Part shown: positions 56,303 through 64,000 of the stretch, in pieces | Layout of the letters: each line of letters begins with the position of its first letter | Position numbering within the stretch: the first letter of the stretch is position 1 | NCBI RefSeq assembly: GCF_010211765.1 | Contig: NZ_PDWO01000006.1 | Span: 62,001-126,000 of the forward strand | Source of the DNA: Pseudoxanthomonas kaohsiungensis | Lineage (GTDB): Bacteria > Pseudomonadota > Gammaproteobacteria > Xanthomonadales > Xanthomonadaceae | Reading direction: 5' to 3' | Length of the DNA: 64,000 bases | Position numbers and translations under genes: made by a program | The notes under the pieces: model-generated | What the model saw: the letters and a program-made list of their open reading frames with translations, nothing else | Told to the model about the DNA's origin: nothing | Database searches by the model: none

Positions 56303-56370
56303 GTAGAGCGGGGCTTGCCCCGCTGCCCCTTTCCCGCTGCGAGAGAGCAGCGGGGCAAGCCCCGCTCTAC
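56303..56370. repeat. GTAG-headed palindromic repeat pair (family B, copy 5)
   Basis: The left arm 56303-56324 and right arm 56349-56370 are exact inverted copies of the family B unit, 24 nt apart. It sits between the ends of the convergent prc and lrp genes, where the hairpins could help separate the two transcripts. Confidence 0.92.
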
Positions 56371-56409
56371 GGGTGAAGCAGAGCCGCGGGGCCGGGGTCC
56401 GAGCGCCGC

Positions 56410-56934
56410 TCAGTCCGGGATCGCCAGCGCCAGCGTCTCCTTGACCTCTTCCATCACGATGTAGCTCTTGGACTCGCGCACGTGCGGCAGGGTCAGCAGG
56501 CTGCTGCCGAGCAGCTTGCGGTAGGAGGCCATCTCCGAGATGCGGGCCTTGATCAGGTAATCGAAGTCGCCGGACATCAGGTGGCACTCCAGCACGTTGG
56601 GCAGCTTCAGCGCGGCGCGGCGGAACTCCTCGAAGATGTCGCCGGACTTGTAGGCCAGGCTGATCTCGACGAATACCAGCAGGCCGGCCTTGAGCGCCTG
56701 CGGGTTGAGCCTGGCGTAGTAGCCCTCGATCACGCCGTCGCGTTCAAGCCGCCGCACGCGCTCGGTGCACGGGGTGGTCGACAGGCCCACGCGCTCGCCC
56801 AGTTCGGTGAAGGAGATGCGGCCCTCCTGCTGGAGGATCCGCAGGATGTGCCGGTCGATCCGGTCCAGGTCGCGGGCAGCGCGTTCGGGGCGGGCCGGCT
56901 GGGCGCGTGGACGGGTGGGGCGGTCGGCGGCCAA
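56410..56934 (-). CDS. lrp: Lrp/AsnC-family transcriptional regulator
   Basis: A leucine-responsive regulator of about 174 aa. The helix-turn-helix (DRIDRHILRILQQEGRISFTE and VGLSTTPCTERVRRLE) is followed by the RAM ligand-binding domain, with GDFDYLIKARISEMASY and ESKSYIVMEEVKET. A TTG at 56934 has a good Shine-Dalgarno (GGAGG, 5 nt) and is taken as the start. A GTG at 56946 would add four residues. The N-terminal 20 residues are Arg/Pro-rich. It is divergent from dadA, and Lrp proteins control dadAX in other bacteria, so it is the likely regulator. Confidence 0.92.
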   Translation of the reverse strand: MAADRPTRPRAQPARPERAARDLDRIDRHILRILQQEGRISFTELGERVGLSTTPCTERVRRLERDGVIEGYYARLNPQALKAGLLVFVEISLAYKSGDIFEEFRRAALKLPNVLECHLMSGDFDYLIKARISEMASYRKLLGSSLLTLPHVRESKSYIVMEEVKETLALAIPD

Positions 56935-56958
56935 GGAAACCTCCACGGGTGGCCCGGT

Positions 56959-57026
56959 TGTTAAGGCGAATCCACCTTAACACGGCAAAAAAACGGAAAA
57001 AACAACCAGTTGTTCGTCCATATACT
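56959..57026. promoter_or_regulatory. Lrp/dadA control region with palindromes, phased A-tracts and a -10 box
   Basis: This is the most AT-rich stretch of the window. It contains a perfect 8-bp inverted repeat (TGTTAAGG 56959-56966, CCTTAACA 56975-56982), A7 and A6 tracts about one helical turn apart (56987-56993, 56997-57002), a second inverted repeat AACAAC-CA-GTTGTT (57001-57014) and TATACT (57021-57026) as the -10 box of dadA. No -35 consensus is seen, which suggests activator dependence. Confidence 0.6.
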
Positions 57027-57088
57027 GCGCGCCTTGCCGGCAGCTTCCCCATTCATCCAGTGGAAGTGCCTGAATCGAGGGTCGAGCG

Positions 57089-58402
57089 ATGCAGCGGGTT
57101 CTGGTACTGGGCAGTGGCGTGATCGGCGTGACCAGCGCGTGGTACCTGGCGCAGGCCGGGTTCGAGGTGACCGTGGTGGACCGAGAGCCGGGTCCGGCGC
57201 GTTCGACCAGCTACGCCAACGCCGGGCAGATCTCGCCGGGTTACGCCTCGCCCTGGGCCGCCCCGGGCGTGCCGCTGAAGGCGATCAAGTGGCTGTTCCA
57301 GAAGCATGCGCCGCTGGCGATCAAGCCCACGCTCGATCCGGACCAGTACCTGTGGCTGGCGCAGATGCTGCGCAACTGCACGGCCGGGCGCTACGCGGTG
57401 AACAAGGAGCGCATGGTCCGGCTGGCCGAATACAGCCGTGATTGCCTGGACGAGCTGCGCGCCGACACCGGCCTGACCTACGAGGGCCGCCGCCTCGGCA
57501 CCACCCAGCTGTTCCGCACCCAGGCCCAGCTCGACGCGGCCGCGCGCGACATCGCCGTGCTGCAGGAGGCCGGGGTGCCCTACGAAGTGCTCGACCGCGC
57601 CGGCGTGGCGCGGGTCGAACCGGCGCTGGCCGCCACCGCCGACCGGCTGGTCGGCGGCCTGCGCCTGCCCGGCGACCAGACCGGCGACTGCCAGCTGTTC
57701 TGCGAGCGCCTGGCCGCGCTGGCGAAGATGCGCGGCGTGGAATTCCGCTACGGCGCGAACATCGAGGCGATCGAAGCCGACGGCGACCGGGTCACCGGCG
57801 TGCGCATCGACGGCCGGCTGGAAACCGCCGACCGCTACGTGCTGGCGCTGGGGAGCTGGTCGCCGCAGCTGCTCAAGCCGCTCGGCATCCGCCTGCCGGT
57901 GTATCCGCTCAAGGGCTACTCGCTGACCATCCCGATCACCGATGCGGCGATGGCGCCGGCCTCGACCGTGCTCGACGAGACCTACAAGATCGCGATCACC
58001 CGCTTCGACCGCCGCATCCGCGTCGGCGGCATGGCCGAGGTGTCCGGCTACGACCTGTCGCTGGACCCGCGCCGGCGCGCGACCCTGGAGAAGGTGGTCG
58101 GCGACCTGTACCCGAAGGGCGGCGACCTGGCCCGCGCCGAGTTCTGGACCGGCCTGCGCCCGGCCACGCCCGACGGCACCCCGGTGGTCGGCGCCACCGG
58201 CCTGCGCAACCTGTTCCTCAACACCGGCCACGGCACCCTGGGCTGGACCATGGCCTGCGGCTCGGGCCGCTACCTGGCCGACGTCATCGCCCACCGCCCG
58301 ACCCGGATCCGCAGCGAAGGCCTGGACATCTCCCGCTACGGCCGCGGCAGCGCCACGCCGGAGCTCGATGGCGAGGCGATTCCGGCGACAATCGGCGGGT
58401 GA
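57089..58402 (+). CDS. dadA: D-amino acid dehydrogenase small subunit
   Basis: DadA oxidatively deaminates D-alanine and other D-amino acids, passing electrons to the respiratory chain at the inner membrane. The 437-aa flavoprotein begins with the FAD-binding [20 protein letters not shown] and DRE at the end of the second strand. It has [22 protein letters not shown], split after the fold, and the C-terminal [14 protein letters not shown] loop. With the racemase that follows it converts L-alanine through D-alanine to pyruvate. The divergent Lrp gene is its likely regulator. Confidence 0.96.
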   Translation: MQRVLVLGSGVIGVTSAWYLAQAGFEVTVVDREPGPARSTSYANAGQISPGYASPWAAPGVPLKAIKWLFQKHAPLAIKPTLDPDQYLWLAQMLRNCTAGRYAVNKERMVRLAEYSRDCLDELRADTGLTYEGRRLGTTQLFRTQAQLDAAARDIAVLQEAGVPYEVLDRAGVARVEPALAATADRLVGGLRLPGDQTGDCQLFCERLAALAKMRGVEFRYGANIEAIEADGDRVTGVRIDGRLETADRYVLALGSWSPQLLKPLGIRLPVYPLKGYSLTIPITDAAMAPASTVLDETYKIAITRFDRRIRVGGMAEVSGYDLSLDPRRRATLEKVVGDLYPKGGDLARAEFWTGLRPATPDGTPVVGATGLRNLFLNTGHGTLGWTMACGSGRYLADVIAHRPTRIRSEGLDISRYGRGSATPELDGEAIPATIGG

Positions 58403-58531
58403 TCGTCCGCGCGATGGAAGCCGGGATGCGATGAGCCCCGGGCCACCGTCGATGGACTGGCGCCCGCGATCCCGCGGCGGGCGACCTCGATCCGCCGCGC
58501 CCGTTTTCCCTTACCCCGGCAGCCGATACCG

Positions 58532-59617
58532 ATGCGTCCCGCCCGTGCCCTGATCGACCTGGAAGCGCTGCGCCACAACTACCGGCTGGCTCGCAGGCTT
58601 TGCGGCGGGGATGGCGGTGGCGCGCGCGCGCTGGCGGTGGTCAAGGCCGATGCCTACGGCCACGGCGCCGTGCGTTGTGCGCTGGCGCTGCAGGACGAGG
58701 CCGACGGCTTCGCGGTGGCCTGCATCGAGGAGGCGCTCGCCTTGCGCGAGGCCGGCATCCGCGCGCCGATCCTGCTGCTGGAAGGCTTCTTCGACGCCGC
58801 CGAACTGCCGCTCATCCTGCAACACGACCTGTGGACCGTGGTCCACGCGGGCTGGCAGGTCGAGGCACTGGAGCGCACGCCGCTGCCGAAGCCGTTGCAC
58901 GTCTGGCTGAAGCTGGACTCGGGCATGCACCGCGTCGGCCTGGATGCAGCGGACTACCGCGACGCCTGGCAGCGGCTGCGCGCGTTGCCGCATGTCGGTG
59001 GCCTCGTGAAGATGAGCCACTTCGCCCGCGCCGACGAAACCGGGTGCGCGCGCACCGACGAGCAGCTGGCGACTTTCGCCGCCGCCACGGCCGGCCTCGC
59101 GGGCGACACCAGCCTGTGCAATTCGCCGGCCCTGCTCGGCTGGCCGCAGGCGCGTGCCGACTGGGCGCGCCCGGGGCTGATGCTGTACGGCGTGTCGCCG
59201 TTCGCGCAGCCCACCGACAAATCCGCGCAACTTCGTCCGGTGATGACGCTGGAATCGAAGATCATCGCAGTGCGCGAGCTGCCGGCCGGCGAACCGGTCG
59301 GCTACGGCGCGCGCTTCGTCACCGACGCGCCGACCCGGATAGGCGTGGTCGCCATCGGCTACGCCGACGGCTACCCGCAGTTCGCGGTCAACGGCACGCC
59401 GGTGGCGATCGACGGGAAGCCCGGTCGCCTGGTCGGTCGCGTGTCGATGGACATGCTCACCGTCGACCTCACCGACCACCCGCAGGCCGGTATCGGCAGC
59501 GGCGTGGAACTGTGGGGCAAGCAGGTGCCGGCCGCGGAGGTCGTCGCCCACAGCCAGACCAGCGCCTACCGCCTGCTGTGCGCGGTCAAGCGCGTGCCGC
59601 TGCAGTACGCGGGCTGA
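58532..59617 (+). CDS. alr: Alanine racemase
   Basis: A PLP-dependent fold-III racemase (361 aa) interconverting L- and D-alanine. PLP is carried by K38 in [10 protein letters not shown], the tyrosine of the second active site is in [11 protein letters not shown], and [11 protein letters not shown] and [13 protein letters not shown] are conserved. Its position 129 nt after dadA matches the catabolic dadX role. No other alanine racemase is in the window, so a biosynthetic role cannot be excluded. Confidence 0.96.
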   Translation: MRPARALIDLEALRHNYRLARRLCGGDGGGARALAVVKADAYGHGAVRCALALQDEADGFAVACIEEALALREAGIRAPILLLEGFFDAAELPLILQHDLWTVVHAGWQVEALERTPLPKPLHVWLKLDSGMHRVGLDAADYRDAWQRLRALPHVGGLVKMSHFARADETGCARTDEQLATFAAATAGLAGDTSLCNSPALLGWPQARADWARPGLMLYGVSPFAQPTDKSAQLRPVMTLESKIIAVRELPAGEPVGYGARFVTDAPTRIGVVAIGYADGYPQFAVNGTPVAIDGKPGRLVGRVSMDMLTVDLTDHPQAGIGSGVELWGKQVPAAEVVAHSQTSAYRLLCAVKRVPLQYAG

Positions 59618-59624
59618 GGTTCCC

Positions 59625-60029
59625 TCAGTCCGCGGGTCGGGCGACCCGCACCATCCGCTCCATCAGGTGGTCGAGGGTGGCCGCCAGGTCGCCGTCGCAG
59701 CGGCCCATGTGCACCGGCGAAGTCTGGATGATCGCGCTGCGCCGCGCGGTGAGCCAGTGGAAGCGCGCGCGCGGCGGCAGCAGGCCGATCGGCGCGGCCG
59801 CCTCGCCGCCGCGGCAGATCGCCGGGATCGCGGCGAGGTGGCGGCCCACCAGCGCCAGGTCGATCGCCGGGTCCAGCGCCCGCAGGCGCACGGGGTCCAC
59901 TTCGATGCGCGCCTCGAGGAAGCGTGCGCGCTCGCAGGAAAGGATCACGCCGACATTGACGAATTCCTCGCGCTCCACCCGTGGTACCACGCGGATGACG
60001 GCGTAGTCGTAGGTTTCATGCACGTGCAC
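59625..60029 (-). CDS. DUF3037 family protein
   Basis: A 134-aa protein of the DUF3037 family, whose function is unknown. The N-terminal YDYAVIRVVPRVEREEFVNVGVI is the family signature, with ILSCERARFLEARIEVD after it. The chosen GTG start (60029) has an AGGAGG Shine-Dalgarno 6 nt upstream; the longer open frame belongs to the overlapping gene. It overlaps the HipA-like gene by 14 nt, which indicates translational coupling. DUF3037 and HipA-like genes occur side by side in many bacteria, so they probably act together. Confidence 0.85.
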   Translation of the reverse strand: MHVHETYDYAVIRVVPRVEREEFVNVGVILSCERARFLEARIEVDPVRLRALDPAIDLALVGRHLAAIPAICRGGEAAAPIGLLPPRARFHWLTARRSAIIQTSPVHMGRCDGDLAATLDHLMERMVRVARPAD

Positions 60030-60789
60030 GGATCGCCTCCTGCACGAAGCCTTCGCGCGCGGCCAGCCGCTGGCACAGGTAGGCGACATAGGCGGCGCGC
60101 TGCGTGGCCGGATCGGCGAACGCATCCGGTCCCTGCAACCACTCGTCGGGCACCTGGCCGACGATGTCGGCGACGACCGCCTCGGGCAGGCGCGAAGCCA
60201 TGTCCGGGTCCACGTCGGCGATGCGGTCCGCCCAGCGCAGCAGCACGTGGTCGCGCACCAGCGCGAACGGCTTGCCCGCCTGCTTGGTGTCGCCGTCCCA
60301 GCCATGGTGGAAGTACAGCGACGCGCCGTGGTCGATCAGGTACAGCCGGCCGTGCCAGACCAGCATGTTGGGATTGCGCGCGGTACGGTCGACATTGCTG
60401 GTGAACGCGTCGAACCAGACGATGCGCGAGGCCAGCTCCGGGTCGGGCTGCTCGGCGACCGGGTCGAAGTTCATCGCCCCGGGCAGGTAGTCCATGCCCA
60501 GGTTGAGCCCGGCGCTGGCCTTGATCAGGTCCTGGATCTCGGGGTCGCCCTCGGTGCGCGCCAGCTCGGCGTCGAGGTCCATCAGGACGATTTCGGGCAT
60601 CGGCAGCTCGAGCGCACGGGCCAGGCCGCCGCTGATCGCCTCGGCGACCAGCGCCTTGGGCCCCTGGCCGGCGCCGCGGAACTTGAGCACGTACAGGCCC
60701 TGGTCGTCACCCTCGACCACGGCGGGCATGGAGCCGCCTTCGCGCAGCGGGGTGACGTAACGGGTGGCGCAAAGTCGACGGAGGGACAT
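60016..60789 (-). CDS. HipA-like kinase (HipA_2 family)
   Basis: A 257-aa protein resembling the core of HipA kinases but without their N-terminal subdomain. Likely catalytic residues are K36 in YVLKF, D134 in SNVDRTARNPNM (catalytic loop, with N139 or N141 for metal) and D153 in LIDHG. All kinase residues appear intact, so it is probably an active Ser/Thr kinase; the target is unknown. No HipB-type antitoxin with a helix-turn-helix is adjacent; the partner is the DUF3037 protein. The start MSLRRL is preferred to an ATG 11 codons upstream. Confidence 0.85.
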   Translation of the reverse strand: MSLRRLCATRYVTPLREGGSMPAVVEGDDQGLYVLKFRGAGQGPKALVAEAISGGLARALELPMPEIVLMDLDAELARTEGDPEIQDLIKASAGLNLGMDYLPGAMNFDPVAEQPDPELASRIVWFDAFTSNVDRTARNPNMLVWHGRLYLIDHGASLYFHHGWDGDTKQAGKPFALVRDHVLLRWADRIADVDPDMASRLPEAVVADIVGQVPDEWLQGPDAFADPATQRAAYVAYLCQRLAAREGFVQEAIRARA

Positions 60790-60846
60790 GCGCGAAGGAT
60801 ACCGCCCGGCGTGCCACGCCAAGCGGTGTCCTCCGGGTGTGCGCCC

Positions 60847-61647
60847 TCAGTGCGGGGTATTGCGGCCGTCGCGCCTGGCCTGGGTCCGCTTGCCACGTGT
60901 GCTGATGCTGCCCTGGATCGGCTTCATGCGGCTCTGCCCGGCATGCAGCCGCTTGGCCTTGCTGGCCGCGCTGGACGACTGGAAGCCGGGATCCGGCACC
61001 GACGGCGCGTCGACGCCGTCCATGGCCTGCCACGACCGGGGCGCGCGGTCCCGCTCGGTCTTCCTCTGCAGCAGCTTCTTCTTGGCCTTGACCGCCTGGA
61101 TCCGCTTCTTCGCCGCCACGTCCCGCGCGCTGGCCTTGCGCACTGGCGCCTTCCTGGCCTCCGCCGCGCCGGTGTCGCCGGCGGCCTGGCGCAACGCGGC
61201 GCGCGATGCGACGCGGGGGGATGCCTGCTTCGGCTGGGCGGCGGTACGCCTGGCGGCGCTGGTCTTCCCGGCCGCTTTCGCGGTGGCTGGTTTCGCCGCG
61301 GCCTTCTTCACGGCGGGGTTCAGCGCACCCTCGAAGCGCTTGAGGATGTCGTCGAGCAGGGCGGCCTTGTCCTTGCTGCGCTGGTTGGCCTGGCCGCTGG
61401 TGCCGCGCTTGCTGCCGGTGGCGGCGCGCGAGGCCAGCTTCTGCCGCTGGGTCAGGTCGCGCGCCCGGTCGCGCGCGCGGCGCGCACGCGCGATCCGTTT
61501 TTCCAGGGCGGCGGCATCGAGCTTGCGCAGCGGGTTGCTGCGGCTCTCGTCGTACAGCTCCATCTCGCCGGCGTTGAGCAGGGCCTGGGCCTGGTGGCGG
61601 GTGATCGGCACGGCGGACTCCACGCATGGTATGGGCACGCCGAGCAT
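60847..61647 (-). CDS. Histone-H1-like basic Ala/Lys-rich protein
   Basis: I do not recognise a defined family. The 266-aa protein has an N-terminal part (residues about 10-75) with AQALLNAGEMELYDESRSNP and a basic helix (LEKRIARARRARDRARDL). The middle is dominated by Lys/Ala/Arg repeats (VKKAAAKPATAKAAGKTSAA) like eukaryotic H1 tails and bacterial H1-like proteins. The C-terminus holds PDPGFQSSSAASKAKRLHAGQSRMKPIQGSIS. It is probably a nucleic-acid-binding protein. The start is an ATG at 61647; a GTG eight codons later is also possible. Confidence 0.7.
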   Translation of the reverse strand: MLGVPIPCVESAVPITRHQAQALLNAGEMELYDESRSNPLRKLDAAALEKRIARARRARDRARDLTQRQKLASRAATGSKRGTSGQANQRSKDKAALLDDILKRFEGALNPAVKKAAAKPATAKAAGKTSAARRTAAQPKQASPRVASRAALRQAAGDTGAAEARKAPVRKASARDVAAKKRIQAVKAKKKLLQRKTERDRAPRSWQAMDGVDAPSVPDPGFQSSSAASKAKRLHAGQSRMKPIQGSISTRGKRTQARRDGRNTPH

Positions 61648-61800
61648 ACGCCGGTGGCGGTCCGGATTCCGTCATTTCGATGGAGGTGCCACGTCGCGCC
61701 ATGTCGCGGCGCGGCGGAACCCAGCATTCCGCCAAGGTGGTTGAGCGGGCCACCGCCGGGGAGTGAAATGGCGATCCCGCTTCCCCCTCCGGAATCCCCC

Positions 61801-62835
61801 ATGGAATACCGCTACCTCGGCCGCTCCGGCTTCCGCGTCCCCGTCCTCAGCTTCGGCACCGGCACCTTCGGCGGCAGCGGCGCGCTGTTCAGCGCCTGGG
61901 GCAGCACCGACGTGGCGCAGGCGCGGCGGCTGGTGGACATCTGCCTGGACGCCGGCCTGAACATGTTCGACAGCGCCGACGTGTACTCGAAGGGCGCGGC
62001 CGAGGAGATCCTCGGCGAGGCGATCAAGGGCCGGCCGCGCGATTCGTTGATCATCTCGACCAAGGCCACGTTCCGCTTCGGCGAGGGCGAGAACCAGGTC
62101 GGCTCCTCGCGCTACCACCTGGTCAATGCCGTCGACGCCGCGCTCAGGCGCCTGGGCACCGACTACATCGACCTGTTCCAGCTGCACGGCTTCGACGCGC
62201 GGCCGCCGGTGGAGGAAGTGCTGTCCACGCTCGACAACCTGGTGCGGGCCGGCAAGATCCGCTACCTGGGCGTGTCCAATTTCTCAGGCTGGCACCTGAT
62301 GAAGTCGCTGGCCACCGCCGACCGCTACGGCTGGAGCCGCTATGTCGCCCACCAGGCCTACTACTCGCTGCTGGGCCGCGACTACGAATGGGAGCTGATG
62401 CCGCTGGCCGAGGACCAGGGCGTGGGCGCGGTGGTGTGGAGCCCGCTGGGCTGGGGTCGGCTCACCGGCAAGATCCGGCGCGGCCAGCCGCTGCCCGAAT
62501 CCAGCCGCCTGCAGTCGCAGACCGCGGTCGATTCCGGGCCGCCGGTGGACTTCGAACACGTGTACAAGGTGGTCGATGCGCTGGATGAAATCGCCGCGCA
62601 GACCGGCAAGTCGGTGCCGCAGGTGGCGTTGAACTGGCTGCTGCAGCGCCCGACCGTGTCCACCGTGGTGATCGGCGCGCGCAACGAGGAACAGCTGCGG
62701 CAGAACCTCGGCGCAGTCGGCTGGAACCTCAGCGCCGAACAGGTGGCGAAGCTGGACGCCGCCAGCGCGGTGACCAAGCCGTATCCGTATTGGCACCAGG
62801 CCGGTTTCAAGTACCGAAACCCCACTCCGGTGTGA
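61801..62835 (+). CDS. Aldo/keto reductase
   Basis: A 344-aa NADPH-dependent aldo/keto reductase, similar to YajO/Kv-beta-like members. The catalytic tetrad is visible: D and Y in NMFDSADVYSKGAAEEILG, K in IISTKATF and H in LFQLHGFD. The cofactor-binding C-terminal motif is VVIGARNEEQLRQNL. Such enzymes reduce aldehydes and ketones or detoxify reactive carbonyls; the substrate is unknown. The ATG at 61801 starts the conserved YRYLGRSGFRVPVLSFGT; another ATG at 61768 is in frame. Confidence 0.92.
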   Translation: MEYRYLGRSGFRVPVLSFGTGTFGGSGALFSAWGSTDVAQARRLVDICLDAGLNMFDSADVYSKGAAEEILGEAIKGRPRDSLIISTKATFRFGEGENQVGSSRYHLVNAVDAALRRLGTDYIDLFQLHGFDARPPVEEVLSTLDNLVRAGKIRYLGVSNFSGWHLMKSLATADRYGWSRYVAHQAYYSLLGRDYEWELMPLAEDQGVGAVVWSPLGWGRLTGKIRRGQPLPESSRLQSQTAVDSGPPVDFEHVYKVVDALDEIAAQTGKSVPQVALNWLLQRPTVSTVVIGARNEEQLRQNLGAVGWNLSAEQVAKLDAASAVTKPYPYWHQAGFKYRNPTPV

Positions 62836-62899
62836 GCCAACCGCTCCTCGCCGCAACGGGAAGCGGGCATCCTCCCGGCAAGTGATTCGACAGGACGCG

Positions 62900-63298
62900 A
62901 TGGACACCGGGCATCTCAAGGAGTTCTGTGCCGCATTGGCCGGCGCCGAAGTGCGCCTGCACGGCGCGCCGGCGAACATCCTGGTCTACTCGATCGGCGG
63001 GAAGTCGTTCGCCTATTTCAAGACCAGCGAACCGGAGCGCTGGCGTTTCAGTTTCAAGGCCACGCCCGAGCGGTTCCTCGAGCTGACCGACATCCCCGGC
63101 ATCAAGCCCGCGCGCTGGCGCGGTCGCCACCAGTGGGTGACCGTGGTCGACGTGCGCAGCTTGCCCGATGCCTACCTGCGCGAGCTGGTCGAATGGTCGT
63201 ACAACCATGCGCTGGGCAAGCTGAGCCGGGCCCGGCAGGTGGAGCTGACCGGCGCTTCGTTGCCGCCCAGGGCGCGTGCGCGGCGCGGCGACCCATAG
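62900..63298 (+). CDS. MmcQ/YjbR-family protein
   Basis: A 132-aa protein of the MmcQ/YjbR family, with a double-wing fold suggested to bind DNA. The family pattern is visible: a short helix (GHLKEFCAALAGAEV), a strand hairpin (NILVYSIGGKSFAYFKT), RWRFSFKATPERFLELTD and HQWVTVVDVRSLPDAYLRELVEWSYNHAL, split by a loop. The start is the ATG at 62900; a GTG six codons upstream is possible. It follows the aldo/keto reductase by 64 nt. Confidence 0.75.
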   Translation: MDTGHLKEFCAALAGAEVRLHGAPANILVYSIGGKSFAYFKTSEPERWRFSFKATPERFLELTDIPGIKPARWRGRHQWVTVVDVRSLPDAYLRELVEWSYNHALGKLSRARQVELTGASLPPRARARRGDP

Positions 63299-63335
63299 CC
63301 GGTGCGGGCAGGCAGTGGCGGGCTGCGTGGACGGC

Positions 63336-63560
63336 TCAACCGGCCAACGGATTGCCTTGCGCATCGACGACGAAGCGTGCCCGCCTTCCTCCGTAGTAGA
63401 AGGATGCGCGCCACGTGCCGGCATCCTCGCCGGTGCCGCGTTCGCACAACACGGTGATCTTGCCGTCGTCCATCAACTGCCGGAACGCGGCCACGTCCAG
63501 GCCCATTGCACGGGCGACCAGGGCGCCGTCGATTTCCAGTTCCGGTCGGATCGTGTCCAT
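63336..63560 (-). CDS. Small conserved protein (DUF6522-like)
   Basis: A 74-aa protein starting MDTIRPELEIDGALVARAMG. The part from FRQLMDDGKITVLCERGTGED through WRASFYYGGRRARFVVD resembles the DUF6522 family of small proteins of unknown function. It has one cysteine and no membrane segment. A TTG four codons upstream also opens the frame. It is convergent with the MmcQ-like gene. Confidence 0.68.
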   Translation of the reverse strand: MDTIRPELEIDGALVARAMGLDVAAFRQLMDDGKITVLCERGTGEDAGTWRASFYYGGRRARFVVDAQGNPLAG

Positions 63561-63727
63561 GAGGGCGGTCAATGGGGGCGGATGCAGGGTCGCGCAAGGC
63601 GCGCGCCATCGCCTTGACCTGGATCAGGGGCCGGCAAGGCGCGCACACGGCGCACGTGGTCCGCGGGTGAATGCCGTGCCACCCGCCGCTGGGGTGGCGC
63701 GCCAGGCGGGGCCACGGTCCGCCAGCG

Positions 63728-64000
63728 ATGGCGGATAATGGCCTGCCCGACGCCGTGCCCGCGCGCTTGAACCTCCACGACGATCCCCTGAAGGCCTTGC
63801 TGCTGCCGTTCGACGGTGGCCCGCTGGCATGGCCGGCGCAGGGCGATATCGCCTTCCTGCGCGCGCGCGACGGCTGGCCGTTGCGGCAGCATCCGCTGGA
63901 TCGACTGCGCTGCGAGCAGGGTTTCAAGCCGCTGGCCGATGGCCTGGGCCAGGCCGGGCTCGATGTCCGTCCCGAGCTCGACTGCGCCGCCGAGGCTTCA
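63728..64000 (+). CDS. Probable methyltransferase, N-terminal fragment (cut by window edge)
   Basis: An open frame running out of the window (91 codons seen). The strings PLKALLLPFDGG, FLRARDGWPL and RCEQGFKPLADGL resemble the N-terminal domain of xanthomonad class I methyltransferases annotated as RsmC-like (16S rRNA G1207), but the SAM-binding part is outside the window. A GATAAT sits inside the first codons (63734-63739), so the true start may be the GTG at 63755. Confidence 0.6.
   Translation, partial: MADNGLPDAVPARLNLHDDPLKALLLPFDGGPLAWPAQGDIAFLRARDGWPLRQHPLDRLRCEQGFKPLADGLGQAGLDVRPELDCAAEAS

Noticed and set aside
53881-56358. A minus-strand open frame of 825 codons opposite prc
   Set aside because: prc carries a complete signal peptide, PDZ and S41 active site; the antisense product has no motif.
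60016-60789. HipBA toxin-antitoxin system
   Set aside because: The HipA-like protein lacks the HipA N-terminal subdomain and no HipB-type helix-turn-helix gene is adjacent, so the classical label does not fit.

Overview
The window is chromosomal DNA of a very GC-rich gammaproteobacterium of the Xanthomonadaceae (Lysobacter, Luteimonas or Pseudoxanthomonas type). The evidence is gene order: lptM-dapF-DUF484-xerC-hslVU, algZ-algR-hemC, mreBCD-mrdA-rodA-mltB-rlpA-dacC and DUF493-lipB-lipA are typical of this group. The GTAG-headed palindromic intergenic repeats resemble the SMAG elements described in Stenotrophomonas. Genes are dense, GTG starts are common, and many starts lie 6-8 nt behind a -10-like box with no Shine-Dalgarno, which points to leaderless mRNAs. 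I see no rRNA, tRNA, CRISPR array, insertion sequence or prophage.

Layout. 1-4.4 kb: rsmB (cut by the left edge), an ArnT-type glycosyltransferase and an O-antigen-ligase-like protein. 4.5-10.7 kb: a minus-strand DcaP-like porin/MHS transporter pair, divergent from acs and a LuxR-type response regulator, so probably a carboxylate uptake and activation locus. 10.9-16.5 kb: opgH, a carboxylesterase, algZ/algR and hemC. 16.5-23.6 kb: an unidentified membrane protein, a YafY/WYL regulator, a small membrane protein and two tandem S9 peptidases. 23.8-29.9 kb: DUF454, lptM, dapF, DUF484, xerC, DUF1203, hslV and hslU.

29.9-37.9 kb: a LysE exporter/FMN reductase operon divergent from its LysR regulator, a fungal-type cytosine deaminase, ubiE, a lipoprotein M1 aminopeptidase, an unknown lipoprotein and a PfkB-family kinase. 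38.3-48.2 kb: the elongasome and peptidoglycan block from mreB to dacC, with many 4-nt overlaps. A GH2 glycosidase and a CsgG/SH3-like protein then separate dacC from DUF493-lipB-lipA. 54-59.6 kb: prc, then an Lrp regulator divergent from dadA and alanine racemase across an AT-rich, A-tract-bearing control region. 59.6-64 kb: a DUF3037/HipA-like kinase pair, a histone-H1-like basic protein, an aldo/keto reductase, small conserved proteins and the start of a probable methyltransferase at the right edge.

Most of the window is housekeeping. The less described material is the HipA-like/DUF3037 pair, the two GTAG repeat families (one copy appears to supply part of the lipA promoter), an operator-like palindrome overlapping a LysR start codon, a periplasmic insertion in the MHS transporter, and several conserved proteins of unknown function.
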